Shown piece by piece: positions 12,541 to 22,799 of a stretch of 64,000 bases of DNA. How positions within the stretch are numbered: the stretch's first letter is position 1; each line of letters starts with the position of its first letter. The DNA is taken from contig CM060733.1 in assembly GCA_030704615.1 (NCBI GenBank), positions 72,602,001-72,666,000 on the forward strand. The letters are read 5' to 3'. The position numbers and the translations under genes are program-made. The notes beneath the pieces were generated by a model that did not search any database, was not told the DNA's origin, and saw only the letters and a program-made list of their open reading frames with translations. Source of the DNA: Takakia lepidozioides. Lineage: Eukaryota > Streptophyta > Takakiopsida > Takakiales > Takakiaceae.

Positions 12541-13105
12541 AGAGACGTTTGTTTTGTTTGGAGTTGAGATGTCCCAAACTGCGGGCCCCACCCCCCACCA
12601 TGAGTGCTTGGTATGGTTGGAAAGCCTTTGATGAGGTGCACCCAACTTGGTCTCATGAATTTTTGGACCAGCGGTGTGGGAGATGTTGAATTTGTCTTTG
12701 GAAATTCACACAAAATAGCAAAGTCGGCTCTTCGACAATGATCGGAGCCTCGAGGGGAGGGATATCAAGGAAAGGGGTTCAAATCAGGTCGTAGGTTCTG
12801 TTAAAAATGATTAGACTTAGATGACTTAGATGACATTGGACACTTGGGCCAACGACACACGCTACCCTAGTCAATATATAAAGGAAGCCAATTTGTTTGT
12901 TTTGTAGCATTGAGATATCCCAAACCGCGGTGTCCCAGCCCTCGGGCTTGGTACCATTGGAAAGCCCTCCATGAGGAGGGGTGCACCAGCTTGGACTCAT
13001 AATTTTTGGACCTGCAGTGTGGGAGATGTTGAATTTCAAGTACTTTTGGTCGTTGGAAATTCGGGAAAAATAGCAAAGTGGGCTTTCCCGGGACAATGAT
13101 TGGAG
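12541..13105 (+). repeat. Two diverged direct copies of a ~220-bp sequence
   Basis: Copies at about 12552-12755 and 12905-13105 share blocks such as GAGATGTCCCAAAC, CATTGGAAAGCC, GTGTGGGAGATGTTGAATTT and CAATGATTGGAGCCTCGA, with scattered changes. They are separated by about 150 bp ending in TATATAAAGGAAGCC. No coding potential is convincing. Confidence 0.7.
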
Positions 13106-13141
13106 CCTCGACATGCGATATATCAATAATGATTAGATATA

Positions 13142-13690
13142 TTGCTACTCAATAAGTTCATGGACAAAAATAAATCGGGCCTTGACATGGGAGACGTACT
13201 TGGATACATAGGAGATTACACAATGGGTTTGGGCGTCGACATAGGAGATGCACATGGAAGATGCCCTTGGATACATAAAACATTGCACTTGGGCTTAGAT
13301 GGCCCTCGACATAGGAGACGCACTCGGATACATAGAAAATTGCACTTGGTCTTAGATTTCAATTCTTCACACATGGGCCAACGGCAGGGCTACCAAAGTG
13401 GGTTCTCCTGGAGCAATGATTGGATATAGTACTACTAAATAAACTCACGAAAATAAATAAATTCTTTACACATGGGCCTCGACATAGGAGATACACTTGG
13501 ATACGTAGGGGATTGCACTTGGACTTAGATGACACTTGGGACAATTGGGCCAACGACACAGACTACCCTAGAGGTCACACTTGGGCCTCGACATAGGAGA
13601 CGCACTTGGATACATATGAGATTGCACTTGGGTTTAGATGACAGTGGACACTTGGGCCAACGGCACAGGCTACCCTAGTATACACTACAT
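13142..13690 (+). repeat. Degenerate minisatellite of ~70-110-bp units
   Basis: Phrases such as CCTCGACATAGGAGA, CACTTGGATACATA, TTGCACTTGGGCTTAGATG and GGGCCAACGGCACAGGCTACC recur in order about five times between 13142 and 13690, with deletions and one interruption near 13390-13470. The phrase GGACACTTGGGCCAACGACAC also occurs just upstream at about 12837-12858, so the repeat shares parts with the 12.5-13.1 kb direct repeat. Confidence 0.7.
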
Positions 13691-13763
13691 TTAGCCAGAA
13701 AATCATAGAATACCGACAGTAATAATAATAATATATAACATATGACGTCTCCTGAACGGTAAA

Positions 13764-13905
13764 TTATGGTGTCTCTTGACCCCCAAGGGCTAGTTGCTGG
13801 CTTCCAGCAGGAAGATGAACACCTTTGTGACACCAATCGGTGGATTGAACCCACAACCACTTCCGAGGTGGTATGTGCCCATTACAACTGGGCTACAACT
13901 TGGTT
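13764..13905 (-). mobile_element. tRNA-derived SINE, copy 1
   Basis: On the minus strand it reads GTAGCCCAGTTGTAATGGG (A-box-like) and, about 30 nt later, GGGTTCAATCC (B box), the internal RNA polymerase III promoter of a tRNA. The tRNA-unrelated tail contains a CTTCCTGCTGGAAG hairpin, GGGGTCAAGAGACACCAT and ends in the same order as the copies at 20.5, 35.9 and 42.8 kb. It is the most diverged of the long copies. Confidence 0.75.
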
Positions 13906-14349
13906 ATCATTGGGACAATATACTCTTTCGCATGTGCCTGTGGGATATGCATTATTGTCTAACATTGTTATCTGTCCTATGGCTCGAGAGTAGCACAAAT
14001 GTAACAGATGCGGCCTAGCCACATCGCATTGCTAACGTATGTTAGGCTAATGCTAACTATTGCTAAATAAAAATTTCGGCCGCACTACCTTGCTATAAAT
14101 ATTTTAGCTCTAACTATTGCTATCTACTCTTAAATAATCCTTCATAGTTTATAGCAACTTTAGCAGTACCCCCCTCCTAGTGCTAAATCTAAACTGGCGC
14201 GCCATTTTCGGGCAGTTGTCCGCGTCATTTCGCCTTTTCGCCATCTTCGCCATCTCCTTCTCCTTCGTGCTTTGCTTTTTTTTTTGCTTTGTAGTTCTTT
14301 TTGCTCCTTCTCTGTTGTTTGTTGTTGTTGTGCTCATGTATTCCACATC

Positions 14350-14595
14350 ATGTCTACGACAACGACAACATCAGATAGGTTAGATAGTGCAACAGGAGAT
14401 GTAATGGATTCACATGCAGGGGAAGTGCATGCGACTGAGATTCATCTTGGGAGGAGACCTAGACCTGGAAAGAGACCAAGACACACAAATTGGTCTGACA
14501 ATGTGATGCATTGGCTTGCTATGACAAAGAAAGAGGAATGGGAGGCTTGGAAGACAACCAGTGCGAAGTGGCATAGGCAGCCTTCACCACATTTC
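14350..14595 (+). pseudogene. Truncated first-exon-like ORF, unknown function
   Basis: An ATG at 14350 opens a basic ORF with a Thr-rich start (MSTTTTTSDR), an RRPRPGKRPRH basic patch and a Trp-rich stretch NWSDNVMHWLAM ... EWEAWKTTSAKWH. A TATAAAT lies about 255 bp upstream (14093). The ORF runs on to 14793, but past about 14595 it is reading the antisense of a gag stub, so the natural 3' part is missing. It could be the start of a transposon gene; I do not recognise the family. Confidence 0.4.
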
Positions 14596-15654
14596 TTAGG
14601 GTCCCACCAAACTGAGCCAAAAGCCCTTCCGAAAGGCTTGTGGCATTTTAGGCATTTGTTGGTCCAATGGAGCCTTCGGAGGATCCTCGGGCTCCGACTC
14701 CTCAAATGTTCCTTGCTCTTGAGCGGCCTCACCTTCAGCTTGCCTCTTCCGCTCGCCGCTCCGGTGCCGCGTTGCCCCCACCGGGCTCACTAGGAGTTGA
14801 TCTACCAAGTGTCGCGCACGTCACTTCGGTAAACTCCCCTTCATGTCATAGTTATTCATTTTAGTGCACGCGCCTAACCCCCAACCTGGCCATCGGGCCA
14901 ACTTGGAGCTTCGGCTGCTCACCGGGACATACAGCCCCCGCTTTGCTCCCCTACGCAACCCTCGACTACGCGGGTTGAGTGGAAATTCCCTTTGGTTGTA
15001 GGCAGTTCGGGCACTTAGTCGCTTTCCAGCTCGCTTGCTTGCTTAACTAGCTTTTGGTCGCTTAACAGGCTTGCACCATTCTCAGGGTTACTACTCCCTA
15101 TATATACTTATGTAGGTGTCGGCGGGGGTCTCACAAGCAGCCCATGTCATTTTTGGTGTACCACCACGGTGATCCTATACTCATTGTAATGAGTCGCGGT
15201 GGTGAGCCTCGGCCCACTCCCCGCGAACCCATTGGCCCGCGGTGAGTCCCGAGACTCCCCCACGACTCCTACCTACTTCCACTAAGCCCACTTGTGAATT
15301 CCCCTCATCTGCTCTAAGCCACCACCAGTCCGCAACCAGCCCAATACTCGGGGTCCCCACCGCCCACCGGTTGGGGAGCCCCGCCCTGTAAGTGTCTCCG
15401 CTCCCTTGGGTGACTTTGCCACCCAAGGACCATTCAGACCCCACTCCCACTGCTACCATTTCCCCCACCATAGGGGCAGCCCCTCATGTGTAACCCCCCA
15501 CCCTTGCCCTCAAGGCAAAAGGCTCCACACACCCCTACCAACAAGGAGTCGATGCCCTCATCGACTTGGCCAATTTCAAAGTTGCCCCCACCAGAGGACA
15601 ACCACTTTGTGTCTTGACTGCTCTTGCCCCTATGAGGCATAGGGTCGCGACACA
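14596..15654 (-). mobile_element. 5' end of a minus-strand LTR retrotransposon: LTR, primer-binding site, gag stub
   Basis: Read on the minus strand, an LTR runs from TGTGTCGCGACC (15654) to GCGCGACA (14810), about 845 bp. It is related to the LTR at 3271-3998, including the TATATATA promoter region near 15103-15110. Directly after it comes TTGGTAGATCAACTCC (about 14794-14809), positioned and shaped like a tRNA primer-binding site. An open frame of about 66 codons follows, rich in Glu, Arg and Gln (GERKRQAEGEAAQEQG), as in a gag N-terminus, and stops at the junction near 14596. The rest of the element and its 3' LTR are absent, so this is a truncated copy. Confidence 0.7.
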
Positions 15655-15699
15655 TTTGCCATCCTATCCAAAATTTTCAATAAGTGCTTTCTATTGCAT

Positions 15700-16200
15700 G
15701 TACTTCCCTCTATGCATGCAGGGCAGCAGATAGGCACCTTTTTGGAATGGAGGGAGATTCCAAACTGTATGCCAATGTCATTCCTCCTCTCCTTTAAGGT
15801 TCATCCTCAACCACTCAGTCAAAGGCTGCTGTGGAGGTCAATCAGGGCAAGCATGGCGATAAGGACGTTGATTCTGATTTTTCGTGTGAGTAAGTCCTGC
15901 CTTCCAATGTCTATTTCAAGTTTTTATTTCATATTGTTGTTGCTGCTCATTTCTTTCTCTTTATCTTCTCTCAAACCACCTACGTGATGTTGTCTTAGGA
16001 CTCCCTTGACTTGCACCCGGGGATAGTCCATTTTTATGCCAACAAGGAGTTTTTCCAAAGCCTTATGCAATCTAACAGTGGCAAGACAGCTCGCAGACCA
16101 AGGATCACCCCGTCGGCGGACTTCGGGCCACAATCGTAGAACACATGTATGTTGGTGCTAGGATGTTTGTAGACAATAGTGCAGCTGTAATAGGGGGATA
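15700..16200 (+). pseudogene. Unrecognised repeat-gene family, copy I
   Basis: Fragments of a multi-exon gene present three times in the window. Here an exon-like stretch (15725-15890) encodes RHLFGMEGDS, LYANVIPPL and a final VDSDFSCE followed by a GTAAGT donor. A second stretch near 16139-16206 encodes HMYVGARMFVDNSAAVIGG before a TAG. One in-frame TAA interrupts the first stretch. Copies II and III give the same phrases in the same order, so the reading frames are real. I know no domain that fits, and no function is assigned. Confidence 0.5.
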
Positions 16201-16206
16201 CCTCTA

Positions 16207-17555
16207 GTTGCAGCATTGCTTTATCATCTTTTTCGACTTAGAACATTACCTAAATGGATTGAATTTCTTTCTAGGACAGCCTTCGCATGCAAGGATGACA
16301 TGGACCGCAACGATAGTAAATTGGACGGTAGATTTGTCCTACATAATTTTCGAAGCACAAATTTTGGCCTACCTGCTTCAAATTGGATTTTTTTGATTCC
16401 CAAGTTTGTGAGTACAGAGCCAGTCCACACAAAAATAGGTGGAAAAAAAGTGAAATTTTCAGGGAAGGTTTGTTATCATGTGAAGCACACAATTCCCGGG
16501 ACTCTAATATCATATGATGAAAAAACTGCCTGAATTTGGGGGGGGGGGAAGAAAAGAAAAAAAAAGAAAAAACGGTTTTTTATGCCCTTCATTTTTAGGA
16601 AGGATTTTTTTTGGGCCACATCTGAATATTATAATCTTCTAATATGGCAGTTGGATATGGCTGAAAAAATTGGCTCTCATTTTAAAGATAATAGAGTCTT
16701 CAATGCGCCTATGTGCCCCGCCAGTACGGCCCATGGGTGAGCTCCTAAGACCAGTGCCCATCCACCGGGTCCGCCAAAGGGTCCATCGGATAGTCTAGTC
16801 TGTTCTTGAGAGTCTGCTGGAGGGTCCACCGACTCTCCAGAGTCCACTGGAGAGGGTCCACTATGCAGTCTAGTCCGCTGGAGGGTCGATTCTACATGCA
16901 GAGTGGACCGTGAGTCCACCTATAGAGTCCACTGGAGGGTCTGGCCAGTCCGCTAGAAGGTCTGCCGCCGCAAAATAACAAGGACTTAGAAAAATTTCAG
17001 AAAGAACCATTATACAAAATATATATTAATTAATAACACACATTACTGCCACAGGACCACCTGACAACGTTGCTATTAACCACCACACTACCCGCTGCTT
17101 TCTGCAGGGGAATGCTAGTCCGTGAGCAGCTCACGTCAGTGGAAACTTCCGTGAGCAGAATTATGTTCACGTTTTTGGATGACGTCAACCGCATGAGGCC
17201 TATGCCCGCGGACATAAATGTCTCAGAAGGCCTATTTCCGCGAGTAGGAGTTGACAAAATCCGGGTAGTAGTCCCTCATTTTTTGGAAAATAATTTGTCT
17301 GAATGTGGATGAATGTTGGATGAATATGTGATGAATATGTGATGAAAAACTGTACGATGAATGAAGAATGGATGAATGAAAGTTGGCGCCCTCTCTGGAA
17401 GACTGACGAAAATCTAGAATGTGCACGAAAATGCGAAATTCTAGATGAAGTCCATCCTTGTCTACCTTTCATCCAGAAATGAATGAAAGATATTTTCCAT
17501 CCAAGACACAACAAATGCCTAATTTCGGGATGTGAAGTTCTCCTCATATCTTCCA
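16207..17555. other. Gene-free stretch with simple and short tandem repeats
   Basis: Contains a G tract at 16537-16547 followed by an A-rich GAAAA region, and a short tandem repeat of GAGGGTCCAC / AGTCCACTGGAGAGGGTC phrases at about 16790-16965. A GATGAAT-type simple repeat runs from about 17300 to 17385. No ORF here has recognisable motifs. Confidence 0.5.
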
Positions 17556-17559
17556 GCTA

Positions 17560-18555
17560 CCAATTCTTCTTCGACCTATTTCAGCCTATTTTGCCCTCTC
17601 ATCATATTCAGCCCTGAATTTACATATTGAATGCTAGAAGTTAGCTCGTTGGGTGGATGTGGGGTGATTTGGAGTGACTTTGACAAGTTATTGCTGATGT
17701 GGCAGCAAGAAAGTACCCAAAAACAGATAACAAGATGAAGATAAGCTTTGGAATGAATACTTTTCCGACCCCAGTCAGTGGGGGGACAATGGAGACAAAA
17801 AGGTGAGTGCTTGTTCGACTACAGAGAGAAGCAGTTGCAATTCAGAATTGGAACTACTGTTAAGTAGGGTTGGGGTGTTTTTCTGGAAGAACTTCACGTC
17901 ATCAGTGTCAGCTGCTAGTAGCAAAGCTGAGGGATGTATTCATGATCTGTACACGGGCAGGGATAGCTGAGGGACCAGGGATAGAGGTCCAGATTCATGT
18001 TCAAGTTCAGGCTGAGGAATCAATAGCTACAAGAATCAGCTGGAGTAGATGGTCAATTGTTGCAAGTGGAAACAATAGCGGCAGCAGCACAATTGATAGA
18101 ATGAGATGCTACTTATGAAGACACCTCAACACATTTCAGCTTGTTTTTCCAAGTAGGGTTGGGGTGTTTGCTAGAACAAATCTAGGCTGTCATCGTCAGC
18201 TGCTAGCAGCAAATCCAAAAACATATAACAGAGATGAGGAAAAACTTTGAAATGAACACTTTCCCGACCCCGGTCAATGGTGGGACAATGGAGACCAAAA
18301 GGTGAATGCCTGTTGGATTATAGAGAGAAGCAAATGCATTTCAGATTTGGAACTAGTATTATAAGTAGGGTTGGGTGTTTTCTAGAAGAACTCCACACCG
18401 TCAGTGTCCGCTGCTAGCAACAAGGCAAGGATGTATGCATGATTTGTACAAAGGCAGGGATAGCTGAAGGACCAAGGATAGAGTGTGGGTCTAGATTCAT
18501 CCAAGAGGGTCGGATTTCAAACACAAGATTACTTCTGATTCCCCGTGGATTAATA
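17560..18555 (+). pseudogene. OSB-like (organellar ssDNA-binding) PDF-motif fragments, two degenerate copies
   Basis: Two successive exon pairs resemble the PDF motif of plant organellar single-stranded DNA-binding proteins. The first halves, at about 17736-17803 and 18234-18302, encode DEDKLWNEYFSDPSQW and a copy with TGA at the Trp codon; both end at a GTGAGT- or GTGAAT-type donor. The second half at about 18500-18558 encodes HPRGSDFKHKITSDSPWINS, where SDFKHK matches the motif's PDFKHK core. The equivalent at about 17975-18100 is frame-broken. At about 18556 the similarity ends in an unrelated reading frame. In plants OSB proteins act in mitochondria or plastids in genome maintenance. Here no SSB domain is seen, so these are gene fragments or dispersed copies. 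Confidence 0.5.
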
Positions 18556-19050
18556 GCTATCAGAAAGTTCTTGAGCTCCTACCCGGATTTCATTGACACA
18601 TGGGCCAACCCATCTGCTCCAAAAATAATGTACACAACAGGCATTTTGGAGGACTGGTCCAGGGCCCACTTCAAGGACTGTGGATGGTACTTGGATCTCC
18701 CCAAGGATCAGACACCAATAGAGGAGAATACCACAGGTACCTCAATGACCATGCGGCGGCGATTGTTCCCCTGACGGACGCTCAGTTGCAGGAAATTAGA
18801 GATCTGCAGGCTCTGAAAGCTAAAGAACTAGGCGAAGGAAGGTCAAGGAGGTTGTAGCAACCCAGAATCCTCCCCAGCTGATCGTAAACCCCCCTGAACC
18901 AGATGCGATACAGAGTGGTGGCCCACAAGGTCCAAAGAGGAGTAGAAAGGAGAGCCACAAAGTCAAGGGTTTCCTAGACATGATGGCTTCTCGAAGGGTG
19001 GGAGCTGGAGTGGAGAAATCGGCGATCTGGGAGAATCTTTCATCTTCCTG
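18556..19050 (+). pseudogene. Short unknown coding remnant
   Basis: An open stretch encodes FLSSYPDFIDTWANPSAPKI, then ILEDWSRAHFKDCGWYLDLP and, in a shifted frame, DAQLQEIRDLQALKAKELGE, which looks helical. It follows the OSB-like segment without a visible intron. After about 18860 the sequence remains coding-like (PNPPEPDAIQSGG in one frame) but is broken by stops. I do not recognise the family; it may belong to the same transposon as copy II just downstream. Confidence 0.35.
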
Positions 19051-19559
19051 ACATTGGTTTGTATCCATGATGTTTTATGTCTGTCTTAGCTCTATTCTTG
19101 CTCGTAAGTCTGTTTCAATTCAACAGTTAACTCAATGTTCTATGTTATTTTTAGGCTGCAAGAGGTCCATCTTGGGTGAACGGAGAGAAGAAGGATTCAC
19201 ATGTGAGCTGGTGGTCATTGACATTCCTAATGGCCTCCTTGTTCCCGACGTCCCTCCACAAGGAAGTGTTCCGAGCTGGAATGCTTGGGACGATAAGTAC
19301 TGGCCATGGTCTTCAAGTTCTGCGCCTTCTTCTTGTCGAACAATGGGGCTTTGCTTATCCTGTAGGTAGCCAATGCCAAGTGCCGCCGGCAGTTAGCCAG
19401 TTTCCTAAAGTCGGTAGGCATGAAGATAATCAAAACGTGGAACGGTGTGAACAGTCTGTCTCTAACAAAGGGAGACTTCCCAACACAATAGAGACACTGC
19501 TATTTTTGTGCTCACTATCTTCTCACAGTTCCTAGAGGTGGTCTGATGTATAGAGCTTC

Positions 19560-20990
19560 TATCCAGTTTGTTTGCACTCCACAGGAAGAGTCTGCCATAA
19601 TGGCAGATGGGATGCTTGTGGTGGCACAAGCATCCCCACAGGCACTACGACACCATAGTATAATTTCTTTCTTGTTTTTGCTTTGCTAAAACAGAACATT
19701 GCTGCAATGCCTAGGATGATGCTTGCGCCACTGCAAGCACGTTCCCGAGCACTGCAGATGTATCTTTTTTATTTCACATTCAGCTTGTTATCATAGTCTC
19801 AATTTCAGTATGGTATCCTTTCGTGAGCCATTCAGTGTTGCATGGCAAGGTAGCATGCTTGTGGTGCCGCAAGCATGCTCCCAGGCACTGCGACACTACG
19901 GTGTTGGATGGTGCCCTCATTTCTGCCTCCCGTTCCTCTAATCGCAGACTTGAGCATTTGATGCACATAGTCTTGTGCGGATCCATAATCCTGCAACACC
20001 ATCTTCTGTCACTGAGTTCAGGGTTTGAGAGGGGGGTGGCATATCGACCCCACTTGCGATCTAGTGGGTGACGACCTTGTCTACAACTACGTGGACTCCA
20101 ACCTCACTCTGAAGCGGACATCGGGTGTTCCTTGGAGAGGTGCACGTGAGAAGAGCCCTGCCTTCATGCAGACTCTGATTGAGTCCTTGTAGCGGGCATG
20201 GCACCAGGCTTGTGGATCTTTCCCTTGGCACAAGTACAAAGTGCCTTCTCATTCTCAATTCCAATGTTTAATCTTCAAATTTAATCGATATTACATTCAC
20301 ATTGGCCACTTTACTCACTTCCTATCTACCTCCTCAGGAGCTTCATTCCATGCTTGCAAGGCAGCTGGGCGGCATCATTCAAGGGGGATGCAGATTTGTA
20401 CTCTAATGTGATAGCTCCTCTCCACGAGGGCTCCTCCTCCGCTACGTAGACAAAAGACATTGTCGTTACTAAGCCCTTGTCACCAAAGGATATGGACATA
20501 GATGACGATTTCAACTGTGAGTAAGTCTGCACCGACAACCAGCATGTAGCCCAGTGGTAAGGGCATATACCCTCTCACGAGTGGTTGTTGGTTCAATCCA
20601 CCTGTTGGAAGTCATTACGGTGTCCACCTTCCCATCGGAAGGTAGTATCCCTATGGGGTCAAGTGATACCATAAGTTATGCTTGCTTCGGTTTAATTTTA
20701 ATTTTTAAAGTTTGCACCTCATGTTCATCTTTTTATAATGTTCCTTTTGTTCCCCTTCAGCGTCATCACGCATATTGCCCTTTTTTGCAAATCCGTGATT
20801 TTTTCCAAATCCGCCAGCACCATTCCGCTTGCCAGATTACGCGGAGGCACCAACTCGCCAATTTAGTCTTCTTGCTTCGCCAAGTTCTATGCTCGTCAAC
20901 GACATAAATGTCCATTCCGACCATAATGCCAGGGTCTACTTAGATATTAGTGCCTCAGATACCAATAGAAGTGGGTCCTTGTTTTCCAAC
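19560..20990 (+). pseudogene. Unrecognised repeat-gene family, copy II
   Basis: Longest order of the family's phrases. Three ~45-bp exon-like repeats near 19612, 19712 and 19853 encode variants of GMLVVPQASSQALRHYG, spaced about 100-140 bp. Next come DLVYNYVDSNLTLKRTSG and EKSPAFMQTLIESL (about 20071-20190). A block follows with FHACKAAGR and VIAPLHEGSSSAT, ending DIDDDFNCE at a GTAAGT donor (about 20340-20522). Last is RLPDYAEAP and ARVYLDISASDTN (about 20810-20970). A SINE sits in the presumed intron at 20.54-20.69 kb. Two stops interrupt the frames. Confidence 0.5.
20536..20690 (+). mobile_element. tRNA-derived SINE, copy 2
   Basis: Contains GTAGCCCAGTGGTAAGGG (A-box region) and GGTTCAATCC (B box) about 35 nt apart. 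The family tail follows: CCACCTTCCCATCGGAAGG, GGGTCAAGTGATACCATAAG and TTATGCTTGCTTCGG. It lies between exon-like blocks of the unrecognised gene family, just after a GTAAGT donor, consistent with intronic insertion. Confidence 0.8.
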
Positions 20991-21391
20991 TGATGGGAAT
21001 ATACAGTATACTTTTTCCGATTGGATTTCTCTCACATGATGTTTGATTTTCATTGAGAAGTTTTCAGACATGGTGTTGCATTGCCAATAGTTTTCCTCAA
21101 TGTCTGCTTTCAATCCTATGCCTGGTCTATGTCAAATGTCAAGTGCCAGTTGCCACGTTTGGGATCATTAGCAACGACAGTCTTCTTCATAACATTCGGG
21201 AACTCCTAACCTGCACATGCGATTCTACGCTTGAAATTCGAATGCAACAACACCATTCAGTTTGAATTGGCCGTATGCGGGAGCTCTTTCGATATCTGCA
21301 CAAAGTTTTTCCAATCCTTTCTAGCTTCAATTTGGAGGTCCTGGTTAAAGAAAAAGAAGAAAGGTCCTGGCAAGTTGTATTACATCGTGCC

Positions 21392-21445
21392 TTGTGGTGA
21401 AGAGACACCATAAGTTACGCTCCCTTCGGAAGGCGTTATACTTTA
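21392..21445 (+). mobile_element. 3' fragment of the tRNA-derived SINE
   Basis: AGAGACACCATAAGTTACGC followed by TCCCTTCGGAAGGCG matches only the last ~45 bp of the SINE family. The tRNA-related head is missing, as expected for a 5'-truncated retroposed copy. Confidence 0.5.
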
Positions 21446-21488
21446 TTACATCGTGCTTTCCATGTGCCACAGAACTTCTAAGAGTGTG

Positions 21489-21571
21489 TGTGTGTGTGAG
21501 AGAGGAGAGAGAGAGAGAGAGAGAGATGACTCCGGCCAAATTAACCGGCGTAACTAAGAGCCACTTCGCCT
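21489..21571. repeat. (GT)n-(GA)n tract joined to a 40-bp dispersed motif
   Basis: A GT run then a GA run lead into GACTCCGGCC, a short variable loop, then CCGGCGTAACTAAGAGCC and ACTTCGCCT. The same GA-run-plus-motif occurs at 55629-55682, where it is flanked by a 13-bp duplication. Here I see no clear flanking duplication. Confidence 0.6.
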
Positions 21572-21739
21572 CACACCTACTGCCCCCTTTCGGGGGTGGG
21601 CCCTATAAAGAAAGCAGGTGTCCAGGGGACACCGGGTAACAAATGGATAGAGGTAACTAGGGTACCTAGGGTAGGTATCGAGGGGTGATTGGATTCAAGT
21701 TGACATTTAGTGGTTGTAATAGCTATGAGGGAACGAAGT

Positions 21740-22440
21740 GTTGTGAGGTGTATTGCTTTAATGAACACTCTTCCAACCCCAGTCAATGGTGGAACAATGT
21801 CCAGACAAAAAGGTGCCTGTCGTCGTCAGTGTCAGCTGTTAGTAACAAGGCTGAGGATGTAGCTGAAGGACCAGGGATAGAGGTCCAGATTCATCCAAGA
21901 GGGTCGGATTTCAATCACAAGATTACTTCTGATTCCCTGTGGATCAATAACTACAAGAAATCTGCGTGGATAGATGGTCAACTGGAAACAACAGCAGTAG
22001 CAGCACAATTGATAAAACAAGACACGACTAATGAAGACACCTTCTTCAACACATTTCAGCTTGTTTTTCCCTGTTATCAAAGTCGGCCCTAAATTTTCAT
22101 GTTGAATTCTTCAAGTTACTTTGTTGGTGGATCTATGGTGGTTTTGGAGTGATTTTGACATGTTATTGCCAATGTGGCAACAGGTGTTACAGAAAAACAG
22201 ATAACAGAGACGAGGAGAAGCTCTGGAATGAACTTGTTACCGACCCCAGTCAATGGTGCTGGAACAATCGAGAACAATGTGGTGAGGGCACTTTCTTCTT
22301 CAACCTATTTCAGCCTGTTTTGCCCTCTCATTAGACTCGTCCCTGAATTTGTATGTTGAATCCTGTAATTTAGCTGGTTGGGTGGATCTGTGGTGGTTTT
22401 TAGTGGCTTTGACAAGTTACTGCCGGTTCTTGATTTTGTA
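21740..22440 (+). pseudogene. OSB-like PDF-motif fragments, two further copies
   Basis: The best preserved copy in the window. A first half at about 21756-21812 encodes FNEHSSNPSQWWNNVQTKR. A second half at about 21858-22050 encodes EGPGIEVQIHPRGSDFNHK, then ITSDSLWINNYKKSAWIDGQ. This gives the PDF-motif order NPSQWW-N ... SDFxHK ... LWIxxxxxxxW. A second copy at about 22200-22295 encodes NRDEEKLWNELVTDPSQW and breaks off. Non-coding sequence after each copy (GACCTATTTCAGCCTGTTTT, GGTGGATCTGTGGTGG) is also shared with the 17.5 kb copies, so the whole genomic unit, exon and intron, was duplicated. Confidence 0.55.
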
Positions 22441-22499
22441 GTTGACCTCCACCTGTCGGTACCCCCTAAGTCAATGCCAAGCCATGGTGACTATGTGCA

Positions 22500-22796
22500 T
22501 TAACTGTAGAGCTTGTGAAGTTCAATCGCGATGAAGTTTCCGTGCTTCTGCTTGTAAATCAACTCCTTCATCCTACCAATGTCGATATGGGATTTTGTGA
22601 GGAAGAAGGGTTGATTGACAATCGGAGGCGTGGAAACTTCATTATACCTTTCCATGAAATGTGCAGCACGGAGGAAAGATCTTAATGAAATTTTGAGCAC
22701 ATAGAGATGATCTTCCATGCAGATAATCTTGCACTCGGCACTTCCACAGCCTGTGAGCAGGTTCTCAATACCATTCCTTCTTTGCATAACAACCAA
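22500..22796 (-). CDS. Hypothetical 98-codon ORF
   Basis: An uninterrupted minus-strand ORF with mixed composition (CKIICMEDHLYVLKISLRSF, QPFFLTKSHIDIGRMKELIY) that looks more protein-like than its neighbours. It has no recognisable domain, no clear splice context and no related copy in the window. It could be an exon of a lost transposon gene or chance. Confidence 0.25.
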   Translation of the reverse strand: MVVMQRRNGIENLLTGCGSAECKIICMEDHLYVLKISLRSFLRAAHFMERYNEVSTPPIVNQPFFLTKSHIDIGRMKELIYKQKHGNFIAIELHKLYS

Positions 22797-22799
22797 TCT

